Shown: positions 11,033-20,914 of the stretch, piece after piece
Position numbering within the stretch: the stretch's first letter is position 1
Layout: the number at the start of each line of letters is the position of its first letter
Source of the DNA: Kineosporia babensis
GTDB lineage: Bacteria; Actinomycetota; Actinomycetes; Actinomycetales; Kineosporiaceae
Reading direction: 5' to 3'
Length of the DNA: 64,000 nt
NCBI RefSeq assembly: GCF_021129305.1
Contig: NZ_JAJOMB010000002.1
Coordinates: forward strand, 62,001-126,000
Notes under the pieces: model-generated
What the model was told of the DNA's origin: nothing
What the model saw: only the letters and a program-made list of their open reading frames with translations
Database searches by the model: none
Position numbers and translations under genes: made by a program

Positions 11033-11299
11033 ATGGCTGAGACCTGCACGCATCTGGACACCATCCACGACGTCACGCCCAGCGCCGCGGGCTGCGAGGA
11101 CTGCCTGAAGGTCAACGGAACCTGGGTGCACCTGCGGCTGTGTCGCGAGTGCGGGCACATGGGCTGCTGCGACTCCTCCCCGGCCAAGCACGCCACCGCG
11201 CACTTCCACGAGAAGAACCACCCGATCGTCCAGTCCGCCGAGCCGGGGGAGAGCTGGCTCTGGTGCTACCCCGACGAAGTGGCCTTCGAGCTCGGATGA
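11033..11299 (+). CDS. UBP-type zinc-finger protein
   Basis: A compact 88-residue protein that is almost entirely one ZnF-UBP (BUZ) domain: CTHLDTIHDV, CEDCL, LCRECGHMGCCDSS and HATAHFHEKNHPIV supply the Cys and His ligands, followed by WLWCYPDEVAFEL. In eukaryotes the domain binds the C-terminus of ubiquitin; in bacteria its ligand is not established. Its place between mutB (5 bases upstream) and meaB (ATGA overlap) ties it to the methylmalonyl-CoA mutase operon. A role there is inference. Confidence 0.85.
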   Translation: MAETCTHLDTIHDVTPSAAGCEDCLKVNGTWVHLRLCRECGHMGCCDSSPAKHATAHFHEKNHPIVQSAEPGESWLWCYPDEVAFELG

Positions 11300-12327
11300 C
11301 CCAACCCCACCCGACCACCCAACCCGACCAGGCCACCCAGCCCGACCAGGCTGATCGAGCCAGGCCCACGCGTCCGCCATTTGATCTTGACCAGGCCACC
11401 GAGCAGATCCGCGCCGGCTCCCGGGCCTGGATCGCCCGGGCGATCACCCTGGTCGAATCCACCCGCCCGGACCACCGCCGCCTGGCCCAGGAACTGCTGG
11501 CCCAGCTCGCCCACACCGCCCCGAGCACCGTCCGGCTGGGCGTCAGCGGAGTACCGGGCGCAGGCAAGTCCACCTTCATCAACGCCCTCGGCGGCCGCCT
11601 GATCGACGCCGGGCACGCCGTGGCCGTCCTGGCCGTGGACCCCTCCTCCACCCGCACCGGCGGCAGCATCCTCGGCGACAAGACCCGGATGACCAGGCTC
11701 GCCGCCGATCCCAGGGCCTTCGTCCGGCCCTCCCCGAGCGCGGGCACCCTGGGCGGCGTGGCCAAGGCGACCCGCGAGGCGATGGTCGTGCTGGAGGCGG
11801 CCGGCTACGACGTGGTCATCGTCGAGACCGTCGGCGTGGGCCAGTCCGAGACCGCGGTGGCCGAGATGGTGGACACGTTCCTCCTGCTCACCCTGGCCCG
11901 CTCCGGCGATCAGCTGCAGGGCATCAAGAAGGGCGTGCTCGAGCTGGCCGACGTGATCGCGGTGAACAAGGCCGACGGCAAGCACGAGACCGAGGCCTGG
12001 AAGGCCGCCCGCGAGCTCAGCGGCGCCCTGCACCTGCTCGGCGCCTCGACCGGAGTGCTCACCTGCTCCGCACAGGAGGGCACCGGCCTGGACGAGGTCT
12101 GGGCCCAGGTCCTCCGGCATCGCCAGGGGCTGGACCTCACGGCCAAGCGCCGCGAACAGCTGATCGGCTGGACCTGGTCGATGGTCCGCGACACCCTGCT
12201 TGACCAGCTGCGCGAGTCCCCGGCCGTGCGCGAGCTCACCCCGGCTGTCGAGGCCCAGGTCCGCGCGGGTGAACTCACCCCCGCCTCCGCCGCCGAGCAG
12301 ATCCTGCAGGCCCTGCGCCGGACCTGA
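11296..12327 (+). CDS. meaB: MeaB/ArgK-type GTPase chaperone of methylmalonyl-CoA mutase
   Basis: G3E-family GTPase that guards cofactor loading and protects the mutase from inactivation. I start it at ATG 11296, which overlaps the zinc-finger stop (ATGA) and gives 343 residues, the usual size. Visible motifs are the P-loop GVPGAGKSTFI, the metal/switch segments AVDPSSTRTGGSILGDKTRM and VETVGVGQSE, and the base-recognition segment AVNKADG. The first 30 residues are a Gln/Thr/Asp-rich extension (TQPDQATQPDQADRA) similar in composition to the repeat tail at 3.2-3.4 kb. It is the last gene of the mut operon. Confidence 0.95.
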   Translation: MTQPHPTTQPDQATQPDQADRARPTRPPFDLDQATEQIRAGSRAWIARAITLVESTRPDHRRLAQELLAQLAHTAPSTVRLGVSGVPGAGKSTFINALGGRLIDAGHAVAVLAVDPSSTRTGGSILGDKTRMTRLAADPRAFVRPSPSAGTLGGVAKATREAMVVLEAAGYDVVIVETVGVGQSETAVAEMVDTFLLLTLARSGDQLQGIKKGVLELADVIAVNKADGKHETEAWKAARELSGALHLLGASTGVLTCSAQEGTGLDEVWAQVLRHRQGLDLTAKRREQLIGWTWSMVRDTLLDQLRESPAVRELTPAVEAQVRAGELTPASAAEQILQALRRT

Positions 12328-12369
12328 GCTCTCAACCTGGTCACAGCCGGTACCTGTGAGAATGCAGGC

Positions 12370-13869
12370 ATGAGTACCGAGCACGGCTGGCGGTTCGACG
12401 CCGCCGCAGCCCCGCACCGGCTGCTGCCTTCCGTGCGCGCGCGTTCCACCGTGGCCGCGGTGGTGGTGGTCGCGCTGGCCCTCGGCCTGGCCGGCGGCCT
12501 GATCTTCTACGTGCTGCAGCACAGCCTGATCAGCGGGCTGAACCAGGCCGCCGACGCCCGGGTCACCGAGGTGGCCGGCCGGCTGGAGCTGGTCGGCGAG
12601 GGCCGGCTGGACGAGGAGCTGAAGAAGGCCCAGAACCAGCGCGACAACCAGTGGGTCCAGGTGCTCAAGGGCGACGACCTGGTCTCCAGCTCCAGCTGGA
12701 GCGAGGGCCAGCACCCGATCACCGGACTGCGCCCGCAGATCGGCGAGACCATCCGCGAGGAGGCCGGGGTCTTCAAGATCTTCGACACCGAACGGCCGTT
12801 CCTGGTGGTCACCCGGGGCGTGGAGTACGGCGGCGAGACCGACACCATCATCGTGGCCACCTTCCTGGACTGGCAGCGGCGCACCGTGGTCATCGTGATG
12901 GCCCTGCTGGCAGCCGCTTTCCCGGTGCTGCTGACCGCGGTCGGGGTGCTGATCTGGGTGCTGCTGGGCCGTTCCCTGCGCCCGGTCGAGCAGATCCGCT
13001 CGCAGGTGGCCCGGATCGACGAGCGCGACCTGGACGAGCGGGTGCCGATCCCGCCCACCCGCGACGAGATCGCCCGGCTGGCGATCACCATGAACGAGAT
13101 GCTCGACCGGCTGCAGAAGGCGCAGACCGCGCAGCGGCAGTTCGTCTCCGACGCCAGTCACGAGCTGCGCAGCCCGCTGGCCACGCTCTCGGCCACCCTC
13201 GAGGTGGTCGACGCGGACCTGCGGGCCTGGCCCGAGCTGCGCCCGGTGCTGCAGAACGAGACCGAGCGGATGGGCGTGCTGGTGCAGAACCTGCTGCTGC
13301 TGGCCCGCGCCGACGACCAGGGCCTGAAGATCGTCTCGGTCGAGGTGGACCTGGACGACCTGGTGCTGGAGGAGGCCCGCCGGCTGCGCACCTCGAGCGC
13401 GCTGGAGGTGCCGGTCTCGATCACCCCGGTCCGGATCCTCGGCGACCCGTACAAACTCGGGCAGGTGCTGCGCAATCTCACCGAGAACGCGGCCCGCTAC
13501 GCGCAGAGCAAGGTGGCGCTGAGCCTGTCGGTCTCGGAGTCCGGCACGACCGCGCTGATCATGGTGGACGACGACGGCACCGGCATCGCCCCGGCCGACC
13601 GGGACCGGGTGTTCGAGAGGTTCGTGCGGCTGGACGACAGCCGCGACCGGGCCAGCGGGGGAGCCGGGCTGGGGCTGCCGATCGTGCGCGAGGTGGTCCG
13701 GGGGCACAACGGTGAGATCGCGCTCGGGGTCTCACCCTACGGCGGGGCCCGGTTCCAGGTGCAGTTGCCGATCACGATCGAGGCCGGGGACCTGGAGCCG
13801 TTGCCGGGCGAGACCGGCGAGCTCCCGCTGGCCGAGATCACGGCCGGGTCCACGGAACCGAAGAACTGA
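12370..13869 (+). CDS. Membrane sensor histidine kinase (OmpR-system type)
   Basis: A 499-residue sensor with membrane segments at about 28-49 and 172-199 that flank an extracytoplasmic sensor of about 120 residues. A HAMP domain (about 200-252), the dimerisation/phosphoacceptor helix with FVSDASHELRSPLATLSA (His about 264), and a C-terminal ATPase domain with N-box LTENAARYA, DDDGTGI and GGAGLGLPIV follow. Its likely partner is the response regulator encoded on the opposite strand just downstream; the two genes face each other instead of forming an operon. GAGAAT ends 6 bases before the ATG and could be a leaderless -10. Confidence 0.93.
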   Translation: MSTEHGWRFDAAAAPHRLLPSVRARSTVAAVVVVALALGLAGGLIFYVLQHSLISGLNQAADARVTEVAGRLELVGEGRLDEELKKAQNQRDNQWVQVLKGDDLVSSSSWSEGQHPITGLRPQIGETIREEAGVFKIFDTERPFLVVTRGVEYGGETDTIIVATFLDWQRRTVVIVMALLAAAFPVLLTAVGVLIWVLLGRSLRPVEQIRSQVARIDERDLDERVPIPPTRDEIARLAITMNEMLDRLQKAQTAQRQFVSDASHELRSPLATLSATLEVVDADLRAWPELRPVLQNETERMGVLVQNLLLLARADDQGLKIVSVEVDLDDLVLEEARRLRTSSALEVPVSITPVRILGDPYKLGQVLRNLTENAARYAQSKVALSLSVSESGTTALIMVDDDGTGIAPADRDRVFERFVRLDDSRDRASGGAGLGLPIVREVVRGHNGEIALGVSPYGGARFQVQLPITIEAGDLEPLPGETGELPLAEITAGSTEPKN

Positions 13870-13872
13870 ACC

Positions 13873-13940
13873 GGCACCCACCGGTGGGCGCCGAACATCG
13901 GTGCCCACGGCGTCCTCAATTGAAGGACGAAGGTGGGCGC
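13873..13940. terminator. Complex bidirectional hairpin region between convergent kinase and regulator
   Basis: Three related inverted elements overlap here: GTGGGCGCCG (13884-13893) pairs with CGGTGCCCAC (13899-13908), and CGTCCT (13911-13916) pairs with AGGACG (13924-13929) around a CAATTGA loop. The last hairpin extends outward with GGTGCCCAC against GTGGGCGCC. The position between convergent genes fits a two-way terminator, and the elements match the dispersed GGTGCCCACC/GACGTCC hairpin family. Confidence 0.55.
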
Positions 13941-14004
13941 CTGGGTGCAAAGGCTCGCGAACGTCTCAAATCATGGACGTCGAGGGCACCTTGGCCGGTC
14001 GGGT

Positions 14005-14682
14005 TCAGCCACCGGTGGTGGAGAGCCGGTAACCCATACCCCGCACCGTCTCGATCGCCCGGCGCTCGAACGGCGCGTCGATCTTGCGGCGCAGGTAGCG
14101 GATGTAGACCTCGACCACGTTCGGGTCCCCGTCGAAGGCCGGGTCCCAGACCCCCTCCAGGATCTCGCCCTTCGTGACGACGTCGCCCTTGTGCCGCATC
14201 AGGAACTCCAGCAGGCCGTACTCGCGCGGGGTGAGCGAGATCTCCTGCCCGGCCCGCTCGACCCGCCGCCGGACCGGGTCGAGAGTCAGGTCGCCGCAGG
14301 CCAGAACCACCGGGCGCTCGGGGGCGCCGCGCCGGATCAGCGCCCGCAGCCGGGCCACCAGCACGATGAAACTGAAGGGTTTTGTGAGGTAGTCGTCGGC
14401 GCCGAGGTCGAATGCGTCGGTCTGGTCGTAATCGCCGTCTTTCGCGGTGAGCATCAGCACCGGCGTCCAGATTTCCCGGCGGCGCAGCTCGGTGAGTACC
14501 TGGTAGCCGTTGCCGCGCGGCAGCATGATGTCCAGAACGATGGCATCGAAACGCTTTTCGGTGGCCGCCCAGAGCGCGTCCTGGCCGTTGTGGGCGACCT
14601 CGACGACGAATCCCTCGTCGGTCAGGCCGCGGCGAATTGTCTCAGCCAGTGGACGCTCGTCGTCGACGATCAGTACCCGCAC
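14005..14682 (-). CDS. OmpR/PhoB-family response regulator
   Basis: A 225-residue regulator with a receiver domain (VLIVDDERPLAETIRR, phospho-acceptor Asp51 in IVLDIMLPRGNG, TAKDGDYDQ, and lysine in DDYLTKPF) and a C-terminal winged helix (LTPREYGLLEFLMRHKGDVV, VEVYIRYLRRKID). The start is GTG with GAGGAGGACC upstream. It is the likely target of the convergent histidine kinase at 12370-13869. Its 5' side faces hom, so the 136-base gap holds divergent promoters. Confidence 0.95.
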   Translation of the reverse strand: MRVLIVDDERPLAETIRRGLTDEGFVVEVAHNGQDALWAATEKRFDAIVLDIMLPRGNGYQVLTELRRREIWTPVLMLTAKDGDYDQTDAFDLGADDYLTKPFSFIVLVARLRALIRRGAPERPVVLACGDLTLDPVRRRVERAGQEISLTPREYGLLEFLMRHKGDVVTKGEILEGVWDPAFDGDPNVVEVYIRYLRRKIDAPFERRAIETVRGMGYRLSTTGG

Positions 14683-14818
14683 GGTCCTCCTCGGTCAGAC
14701 CTGCAAAGATACTTGCCAGGACGGGGTCCGGGCGGGTGAACTCAGCAGGTTCTCAGACCCGGGACCGGGTCCCCATTCTCACATGTCGAGACAACACACA
14801 CTAATCAGGGGAGTCAGG

Positions 14819-16126
14819 GTGGATCCGCTCAAGGTCGCGCTGCTGGGTTGCGGGTCGGTGGGGACGCAGGTCGCCCGCCTCCTGAGCACGCACGCGGAAG
14901 AACTCGCCCAGCGGGTCGGCGCGCCGCTTGAGCTGACCGGCATCGCGGTGCGCACGCTGGAGGCCGACCGCGGCCCGGACATCGACCCGAGCCTGCTCAC
15001 CACCGACGCGCCCGAGCTGGTCAAGCGGGCCGACCTGGTGATCGAGCTGATCGGCGGGATCGAGCCGGCCCGCACGCTGATCCTGCAGGCCCTGGCCGGC
15101 GGCGCCTCGGTGGTCACCGGCAACAAGGCGCTCCTGGCCGAGCACGGCCCGCAGCTGTACGAGGCCGCCGAGCGCGGCGGCGTGGAGCTGTACTACGAGG
15201 CCGCGGTGGCCGGGGCGATCCCGCTGCTGCGCCCGATCCGCGAGTCGCTGGCCGGCGACCGGGTCCGGCGGGTGCTGGGCATCGTCAACGGCACCACCAA
15301 CTACGTGCTCGACAAGATGGACACGGCCGGCCTGGACTTCTCCGCCGCGGTGGCGCAGGCGCAGTCCCTGGGCTACGCCGAGGCCGACCCGACCGCCGAC
15401 GTCGAGGGCTACGACGCCGCCGCCAAGGCCGCCATCCTGGCCTCGCTGGCCTTCCACACCCGGGTGCACGCCGCCGACGTGCACCGCGAGGGCATCACCC
15501 AGGTCTCGGCCGGCGACGTGGCCTCGGCCAAGCAGATCGGCGCGGTGGTCAAGCTGCTGGCGATCTGCGAGCGCACCGTGGCCGCCGACGGCGCCGAGGG
15601 CGTCTCGGTCCGGGTGCACCCGGCGATGATCCCGGCCTCGCACCCGCTGGCCAGTGTGCGCGGGGCGTTCAACGCCGTGTTCGTCGAGGCCGAGGCGGCC
15701 GGTGAGCTGATGTTCTACGGCCAGGGGGCCGGTGGCCTGCCTACTGCCAGTGCCGTTCTGGGCGACCTGGTCTCGGCCGCGCGCAACCGGGTCGGCGGCA
15801 GCCGCGGGCCGGGCGAGTCCACCTACGCGCAGTTGCCGTTGCGCCCGATGGGCGAGGTGATCACCCGCTACCACATCAGCCTGGACGTGGCCGATCGTCC
15901 CGGGGTCCTCGCCTCGGTCGCCAAAGTCATTGCCGAGCACGGGGTCTCGATCGAGACCGTGCGGCAGCAGCAGATCGAGTCCGAGGTCGGCGAGGGGCGC
16001 GCCTCGCTGGTCGTGGTCACCCACGCGGCGACCGAAGCAGCACTGGAAGCAACCGTCTCGGCGCTGGCCGGGCTGGAGATCGTGACGGCCGTGGTCGGCG
16101 TCATGCGAGTCGAGGGTGAAGACTGA
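14819..16126 (+). CDS. hom: Homoserine dehydrogenase
   Basis: NAD(P)-dependent reduction of aspartate semialdehyde to homoserine, the branch point to threonine and methionine. The GTG start at 14819 has AGGGGAG 5 bases upstream and gives 435 residues. The N-terminal Rossmann motif is [17 protein letters not shown]; the catalytic region carries [12 protein letters not shown] and [14 protein letters not shown]; a C-terminal ACT domain ([19 protein letters not shown]) should provide threonine feedback control. The stop overlaps thrC (TGATG), starting a tight hom-thrC-thrB operon. Confidence 0.97.
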   Translation: MDPLKVALLGCGSVGTQVARLLSTHAEELAQRVGAPLELTGIAVRTLEADRGPDIDPSLLTTDAPELVKRADLVIELIGGIEPARTLILQALAGGASVVTGNKALLAEHGPQLYEAAERGGVELYYEAAVAGAIPLLRPIRESLAGDRVRRVLGIVNGTTNYVLDKMDTAGLDFSAAVAQAQSLGYAEADPTADVEGYDAAAKAAILASLAFHTRVHAADVHREGITQVSAGDVASAKQIGAVVKLLAICERTVAADGAEGVSVRVHPAMIPASHPLASVRGAFNAVFVEAEAAGELMFYGQGAGGLPTASAVLGDLVSAARNRVGGSRGPGESTYAQLPLRPMGEVITRYHISLDVADRPGVLASVAKVIAEHGVSIETVRQQQIESEVGEGRASLVVVTHAATEAALEATVSALAGLEIVTAVVGVMRVEGED

Positions 16127-17196
16127 TGGCACATCTGTGGCGCGGCGTCGTCGAGGAGTACCGGGACCGGCTGCCGATGCTGGGCGACGCCCCGGCGGTG
16201 ACCCTCGGCGAGGGCGGCACCCCGCTGGTGCGGGCCCGGGCGCTGTCCGAGCACACCGGCTGTGAGGTCTGGCTGAAGTGCGAGGGGGTCAACCCCACCG
16301 GCTCGTTCAAGGACCGGGGGATGACCGCGGCGATGACCGCCGCGGCGGCGGCCGGGGCCAAGGTCGTGATCTGCGCCTCCACCGGTAACACCTCGGCGTC
16401 GGCGGCCGCCTATGCGACGGCGGCCGGGATGAAGTGCGCGGTGCTGGTGCCGGACGGCAAGATCGCGATGGGCAAGCTGGCCCAGGCGATTGCCCACGGC
16501 GCCGAGCTGCTGCAGGTCGACGGCAACTTCGACGACTGCCTGACGGTGGCCCGCAAGCTCGCCGACGCCTACCCGGTGGAGCTGGTGAACTCGGTCAACC
16601 CGGCCCGGATCGAGGGCCAGAAGACCGCCGCGTTCGAGGTCGTCGACGTGCTCGGCGACGCGCCCGACATCCACTGCCTGCCGGTCGGCAACGCCGGAAA
16701 CATCACCGCCTACTGGCGCGGCTACCGCGAGTACGAGGCGGACGGGCCGGCCTCGAAGACCCCGAAGATGTGGGGCTTCCAGGCGGCCGGCGCCGCGCCG
16801 ATCGTGCTCGGCCACCCGGTCGACCACCCCGAGACGGTGGCCACCGCGATCCGGATCGGCAACCCGGCCTCCTGGTCGCAGGCGATCGAGGCCCGGGACT
16901 CCTCGGGCGGGCGGATCGACGCGGTCGACGACCCGGCGATCCTGGCCGCGCACCGCTGGCTGTCGGCCCGCGAAGGGGTCTTCGTGGAGCCCGGCTCGGC
17001 CGCGTCGGTGGCCGGTCTGCTGCAGACCCACGCCGCCGGTGAGCTGGCCCCCGGGCAGACGGTGGTCTGCACGGTCACCGGGCACGGCCTGAAAGACCCG
17101 CAGTGGGCGCTGAAGAACGCCGACGGCGAGGACGTGCAGCCCACCCGGATCCAGGTGGACGTGGTCAGCATCGCCTCGGCCCTCGGGCTCGCCTGA
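16126..17196 (+). CDS. thrC: Threonine synthase
   Basis: PLP enzyme that turns O-phosphohomoserine into threonine. It has 356 residues with the PLP-lysine motif [15 protein letters not shown] and the phosphate-binding loop [14 protein letters not shown]. It is of the shorter bacterial class without an N-terminal regulatory extension. The ATG overlaps the hom stop, and its own stop overlaps the thrB start in the same way, so all three threonine genes are translationally coupled. Confidence 0.97.
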   Translation: MAHLWRGVVEEYRDRLPMLGDAPAVTLGEGGTPLVRARALSEHTGCEVWLKCEGVNPTGSFKDRGMTAAMTAAAAAGAKVVICASTGNTSASAAAYATAAGMKCAVLVPDGKIAMGKLAQAIAHGAELLQVDGNFDDCLTVARKLADAYPVELVNSVNPARIEGQKTAAFEVVDVLGDAPDIHCLPVGNAGNITAYWRGYREYEADGPASKTPKMWGFQAAGAAPIVLGHPVDHPETVATAIRIGNPASWSQAIEARDSSGGRIDAVDDPAILAAHRWLSAREGVFVEPGSAASVAGLLQTHAAGELAPGQTVVCTVTGHGLKDPQWALKNADGEDVQPTRIQVDVVSIASALGLA

Positions 17197-18152
17197 TGGC
17201 GGTCGATCACGCGCCGGCGGTGGGCAAGGGCCTGCGCGCCGGGCGCCGGGCCACCGTCCGGGTACCGGCCACCAGCGCCAACCTGGGCCCCGGGTTCGAC
17301 ACCCTGGGCCTGGCCCTGACCATCCACGACGTGGTCACCCTGAGCCTGGCGCCGACCGGCCTCGAGGTCTCGGTCGAGGGTCAGGGGGCGGCCGGCGTGC
17401 CGCTCACCGAGGAGCACCTGGTGGTGCGCGCGGTGCGGGCCGGGTTCGACCACGTCGGGGTGCCGCAGCCGGGCATCCGCCTGCACTGCGTCAACGGCAT
17501 CCCGCACGGCCGGGGGCTGGGTTCCTCGGCCGCCGCGGTGGTGGCCGGCCTGGTCGCCGCCCGTGGGTGCCTGCAGGAGCCGGAGGCTCTGGACGACGCC
17601 ACGGTGCTGGCCCTGGCCACCTCGCTGGAGGGGCACCCGGACAACGCCGCGGCTGCCCTGCTCGGCGGTTGCACGATCTCGTGGCACACCCACAGCGGGG
17701 TGCCCCGGGCCGAGCGGATCGACGTGCGTGCCGACCTGGACCCGGTGGTCTGCGTGCCGGCCGGTGAGCTGTCCACCAGCACCGCCCGCGCCATGCTGCC
17801 CGCGCTGGTGCCCCACCCGGACGCCTCGTTCAACGCCGGCCGCTCGGCGCTGCTGGTGCACGCCCTGACCCGGCGGCCCGACCTGCTCCTGGAGGCCACC
17901 GAGGACCGGCTGCACCAGGCGCAGCGCGCGCCCGCCATGCCGGAGACCGCGGAGCTGGTGCACAAGGTGCGCGAACTCGGGGCCGCCGCCGTGGTTTCCG
18001 GGGCCGGTCCGAGCGTGCTGGTGCTGGGCGGGCGTGGCGAGGGCCGCAAGGCTGTGGACGCGGTGCTCAGCGGCCCTACCGGAAATCGCTGGAACATTGA
18101 GCAGCCGGGAATTGATACAGTAGGGTCGCTTCTCGCTACAGAAGGTGAATAG
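17196..18152 (+). CDS. thrB: Homoserine kinase
   Basis: GHMP-family kinase phosphorylating homoserine for ThrC. The ATG at 17196 overlaps the thrC stop, giving 318 residues. Motifs are VRVPATSANLGPGFDTLGLAL near the N-terminus, the ATP-binding glycine loop PHGRGLGSSAAAVVAGL and the C-terminal VVSGAGPSVLVL. It is the last gene of the threonine operon; the long leader of rho follows. Confidence 0.96.
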   Translation: MAVDHAPAVGKGLRAGRRATVRVPATSANLGPGFDTLGLALTIHDVVTLSLAPTGLEVSVEGQGAAGVPLTEEHLVVRAVRAGFDHVGVPQPGIRLHCVNGIPHGRGLGSSAAAVVAGLVAARGCLQEPEALDDATVLALATSLEGHPDNAAAALLGGCTISWHTHSGVPRAERIDVRADLDPVVCVPAGELSTSTARAMLPALVPHPDASFNAGRSALLVHALTRRPDLLLEATEDRLHQAQRAPAMPETAELVHKVRELGAAAVVSGAGPSVLVLGGRGEGRKAVDAVLSGPTGNRWNIEQPGIDTVGSLLATEGE

Positions 18153-18464
18153 TCCGGCCGACTAAGCAGCGGGAAGGCCGAGCCGGTAGCATCTGATCGT
18201 CCGCGTGACCGATCAATCACGGCTTTCGGACGGGATCGGTTGGCTTCGGCTGATTCCGGTTCTTCGTTCTGGGCCCCGCCGGTGTTACAGTACGTGTGCA
18301 GCCGCTGAGATGCCGGTTCCATCGGGCGCACGCGCTGTACTCCGCCGCTTTTTCCAGTCTCCATGCCTGTGTGCCGGGAGCGCGGCGTACCACCACTCGG
18401 ATTCTCCGGGTGCAAACCCGCTGGTCGTGACGCGTATCGCGGCCGAGGAGGGGGAAGACCTTTC
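18153..18464 (+). other. Long untranslated leader of rho (312 bases)
   Basis: No protein-coding gene is visible. A possible promoter is TTCGTT (18263-18268), a 17-base spacer and TACAGT (18286-18291), which would leave about 165 bases of leader; another TACAGT lies at the end of thrB. The leader is GC-rich with several weak stems but no simple terminator. Rho genes are often autoregulated through their leader, and the length fits that, but no specific element can be named from sequence. Confidence 0.4.
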
Positions 18465-20408
18465 GTGACAGATACCACCGAGATGTCGGCACCTGTCGAT
18501 CTCTCTACGCTCCGCCTGCCGCAGCTTCAGGCAGTTGCCTCGCAGCTGGGCATCAACGGCACCGCCCGGATGCGTAAGGCCGAGCTGCTCGCTGCGATCC
18601 GCAGCCACCAGGGCGAGGGCGCCGTGGTCACTCCGACCGCCACCCGTACGTCCCGCCGCTCCGCGTCCTCGCCGGCCGGAGCGCCGACCCGCAGCCGCCG
18701 GACCTCTGCCGCCGCGGCTGCTGCCGCCGCCGAGGCCCCGGCTGCCGAGGCACCTGCGCAGGACGCCCTGATCGAGGCCCCGGCCACCACGTCCAACGGC
18801 ACGTCGGGCCGCCGGAGCCGGGCTGCTGCGGCAGCGGCTGCGGTCGCCGCCGAGCCCGAGGTCAAGGCCGCCGAGCCCGCCGCCGAACCGGCTGCGGCAG
18901 CGGCCGAGCCCGCCGCCGAGGCACCGGCCGAGCGTCCCACCCGGGGCCGCGGCCGGGGCCGGACCGAGCGTTCCGACCGGGGGGAGCGCGGCGAGCGCAC
19001 CGAGGGTCGTTCGGACAACCGGAACGACAACCGTTCCGACGGCCGCAGCGACAACCGGTCCGACGGCCGGGACGGCGCCAAGGACGGCAACCGCGACAAC
19101 CAGGGCCGTAACTCCGCCCGTCGCAACAACGAGGACGCCCGTCGCGACGACGATGACGACGACGACCCGCGCGGCCGTCGCCGGGGCCGTCGCTTCCGCG
19201 ACCGCAAGCGCGGGCGCGGCCGGGACGGCGAGCCCGGTGGCGTGGACGAGCCGGAGGTCAACGAGGACGACGTGGTCGTTCCCGTGGCCGGCATCCTGGA
19301 CGTCCTCGACTCCTACGCCTTCCTGCGCACTTCCGGCTACCTGCCCGGCCCGAACGACGTCTACGTCTCGCTCGGCCAGGTCAAGAAGTACGGTCTGCGC
19401 AAGGGTGACGCGATCACCGGCGCCGTGCGCCAGCCCCGCGAGGGCGAGCAGGCCAACCAGCGGCAGAAGTTCAACGCCATGGTCCGGCTCGACACGGTGA
19501 ACGGCGGCGCGCCCGAAGAGGCCCGCAACCGCTCGGAATTCAACAAGCTCACGCCGCTCTACCCGCAGGAGCGCCTGCGGCTGGAGACCGAGCCGAACAT
19601 CATCTCCACCCGGATCATCGACCTGGTGGCGCCGATCGGCAAGGGCCAGCGTGGTCTGATCGTCTCCCCGCCGAAGGCCGGAAAGACGCTGATCCTGCAG
19701 GCGATCGCCAACGCGATCACCCGCAACAACCCCGAGTGCCACCTGATGGTCGTGCTGATCGACGAGCGGCCCGAAGAGGTCACCGACATGCAGCGCACGG
19801 TCAAGGGTGAGGTCATCGCCTCCACCTTCGACCGGCCGGCCGACGACCACACCGCCGTCGCCGAGCTGTCGATCGAGCGGGCCAAGCGCCTGGTCGAGCT
19901 CGGCCACGACGTGGTCGTGCTGCTGGACTCGATCACCCGGCTGGGCCGCGCCTACAACCTGGCCGCCCCGGCCTCGGGCCGGATCCTCTCCGGTGGTGTC
20001 GACTCCAGCGCGCTGTACCCGCCGAAGCGGTTCTTCGGCGCCGCCCGGAACATCGAGAACGGCGGCTCGCTGACCATCCTGGCCACCGCCCTGGTCGAGA
20101 CCGGCTCGAAGATGGACGAAGTGATCTTCGAGGAGTTCAAGGGCACCGGCAACATGGAGGTCCGGCTCTCGCGCCAGCTGGCCGACAAGCGGATCTTCCC
20201 GGCGGTCGACGTCAACGCCTCCAGCACCCGCCGGGAAGAGATCCTGATGGGCAAGGAAGAGCTCGGCGTGATCTACCGCCTGCGCCGGGTGATGGGTGCC
20301 CTGGAGCCCCAGCAGGCCATCGAGCTGCTGCTCGACCGGGCCAAGAAGAGCTCCAGCAACGCCGAGTTCCTGATGCAGGTGCAGAAGACCTCGCCCTCGG
20401 GCGAATGA
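18465..20408 (+). CDS. rho: Transcription termination factor Rho
   Basis: Hexameric RNA-dependent ATPase that ends transcription. I start at GTG 18465, behind GAGGAGGGGG; this gives 647 residues beginning with the Rho N-terminal fold ([20 protein letters not shown]). Residues about 50-260 are a large insertion, first Ala/Pro-rich, then Arg/Asn/Asp-rich with seven consecutive aspartates, as known from actinobacterial Rho. The RNA-binding domain and the ATPase core follow: [18 protein letters not shown] (Walker A), [15 protein letters not shown] (Walker B) and [21 protein letters not shown] 16-bp hairpin closes the gene. Confidence 0.97.
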   Translation: MTDTTEMSAPVDLSTLRLPQLQAVASQLGINGTARMRKAELLAAIRSHQGEGAVVTPTATRTSRRSASSPAGAPTRSRRTSAAAAAAAAEAPAAEAPAQDALIEAPATTSNGTSGRRSRAAAAAAAVAAEPEVKAAEPAAEPAAAAAEPAAEAPAERPTRGRGRGRTERSDRGERGERTEGRSDNRNDNRSDGRSDNRSDGRDGAKDGNRDNQGRNSARRNNEDARRDDDDDDDPRGRRRGRRFRDRKRGRGRDGEPGGVDEPEVNEDDVVVPVAGILDVLDSYAFLRTSGYLPGPNDVYVSLGQVKKYGLRKGDAITGAVRQPREGEQANQRQKFNAMVRLDTVNGGAPEEARNRSEFNKLTPLYPQERLRLETEPNIISTRIIDLVAPIGKGQRGLIVSPPKAGKTLILQAIANAITRNNPECHLMVVLIDERPEEVTDMQRTVKGEVIASTFDRPADDHTAVAELSIERAKRLVELGHDVVVLLDSITRLGRAYNLAAPASGRILSGGVDSSALYPPKRFFGAARNIENGGSLTILATALVETGSKMDEVIFEEFKGTGNMEVRLSRQLADKRIFPAVDVNASSTRREEILMGKEELGVIYRLRRVMGALEPQQAIELLLDRAKKSSSNAEFLMQVQKTSPSGE

Positions 20409-20414
20409 TCCGAA

Positions 20415-20451
20415 CGTGGCCGGCCCGGGGAATGACCCCGGGCCGGCCACG
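20415..20451 (+). terminator. Hairpin terminator after rho
   Basis: Arms CGTGGCCGGCCCGGGG (20415-20430) and its exact complement (20436-20451) form a 16-bp stem with loop AATGA, 7 bases after the rho stop. Only a short GGTTAT follows, typical of GC-rich actinobacteria. Confidence 0.8.
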
Positions 20452-20554
20452 GTTATGGAGCAGGCCTGCTGTTCTGGCAGACTTGCTCAAGGCTCCGGTT
20501 CACGAGCGGCGCACCCGTGCCGCACGACCCGGCGGCATAACTGAGGAGAGACAG

Positions 20555-20764
20555 TTGAAGAACGACATCCACCCGAAGTACGTGGCCACCACGGTCAAGT
20601 GCGCCTGCGGTGAGACCTTCGAGACCCGCAGCACCGCCACCAGTGGTGCGATCTCCACCGAGACCTGCAGCGCCTGCCACCCGTTCTACACCGGCAAGCA
20701 GCGCATCCTGGACACCGGTGGCCGGGTTGCTCGCTTCCAGCAGCGGTACGGCAAGAAGAAGTAG
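20555..20764 (+). CDS. rpmE: 50S ribosomal protein L31 (zinc-binding type)
   Basis: The 69-residue protein starts at TTG 20555 behind GAGGAGAG and begins [21 protein letters not shown], the canonical L31 N-terminus. CACG and CSACHP supply four cysteines, so this is the zinc-containing form. The family ending [24 protein letters not shown] is intact. It lies between the rho terminator and its own terminator, so it is a single-gene unit. Confidence 0.97.
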   Translation: MKNDIHPKYVATTVKCACGETFETRSTATSGAISTETCSACHPFYTGKQRILDTGGRVARFQQRYGKKK

Positions 20765-20772
20765 CCTCGCCG

Positions 20773-20809
20773 ACGCCGGTCGTGGCCCCTGTGGGGCGGC
20801 GACCGGCGT
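20773..20809 (+). terminator. Hairpin terminator after rpmE
   Basis: ACGCCGGTCG (20773-20782) pairs with CGACCGGCGT (20800-20809), and an inner stem GCCCC/GGGGC sits at the tip. It begins 9 bases after the rpmE stop and is followed by TTGTCGTTTG. Confidence 0.75.
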
Positions 20810-20836
20810 TGTCGTTTGTCGGCGGGTTTTCGAACT

Positions 20837-20893
20837 GGGGACGTTGTGGAGCCCCGGGTGGGCACCCGGGCCTGGAGAACGTCCCCCATTTTT
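20837..20893 (+). terminator. Second hairpin with T-run just upstream of prfA
   Basis: GGGGACGTT (20837-20845) pairs with AACGTCCCC (20878-20886), and CCCGGGTG pairs with CACCCGGG inside (20853-20870). Five Ts follow at 20889-20893. It has the look of an intrinsic terminator, but it ends only 21 bases before the prfA start, so it may be an attenuator in the prfA leader. Confidence 0.65.
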
Positions 20894-20914
20894 ACTGTTC
20901 AGAAGAAGGCGAAG

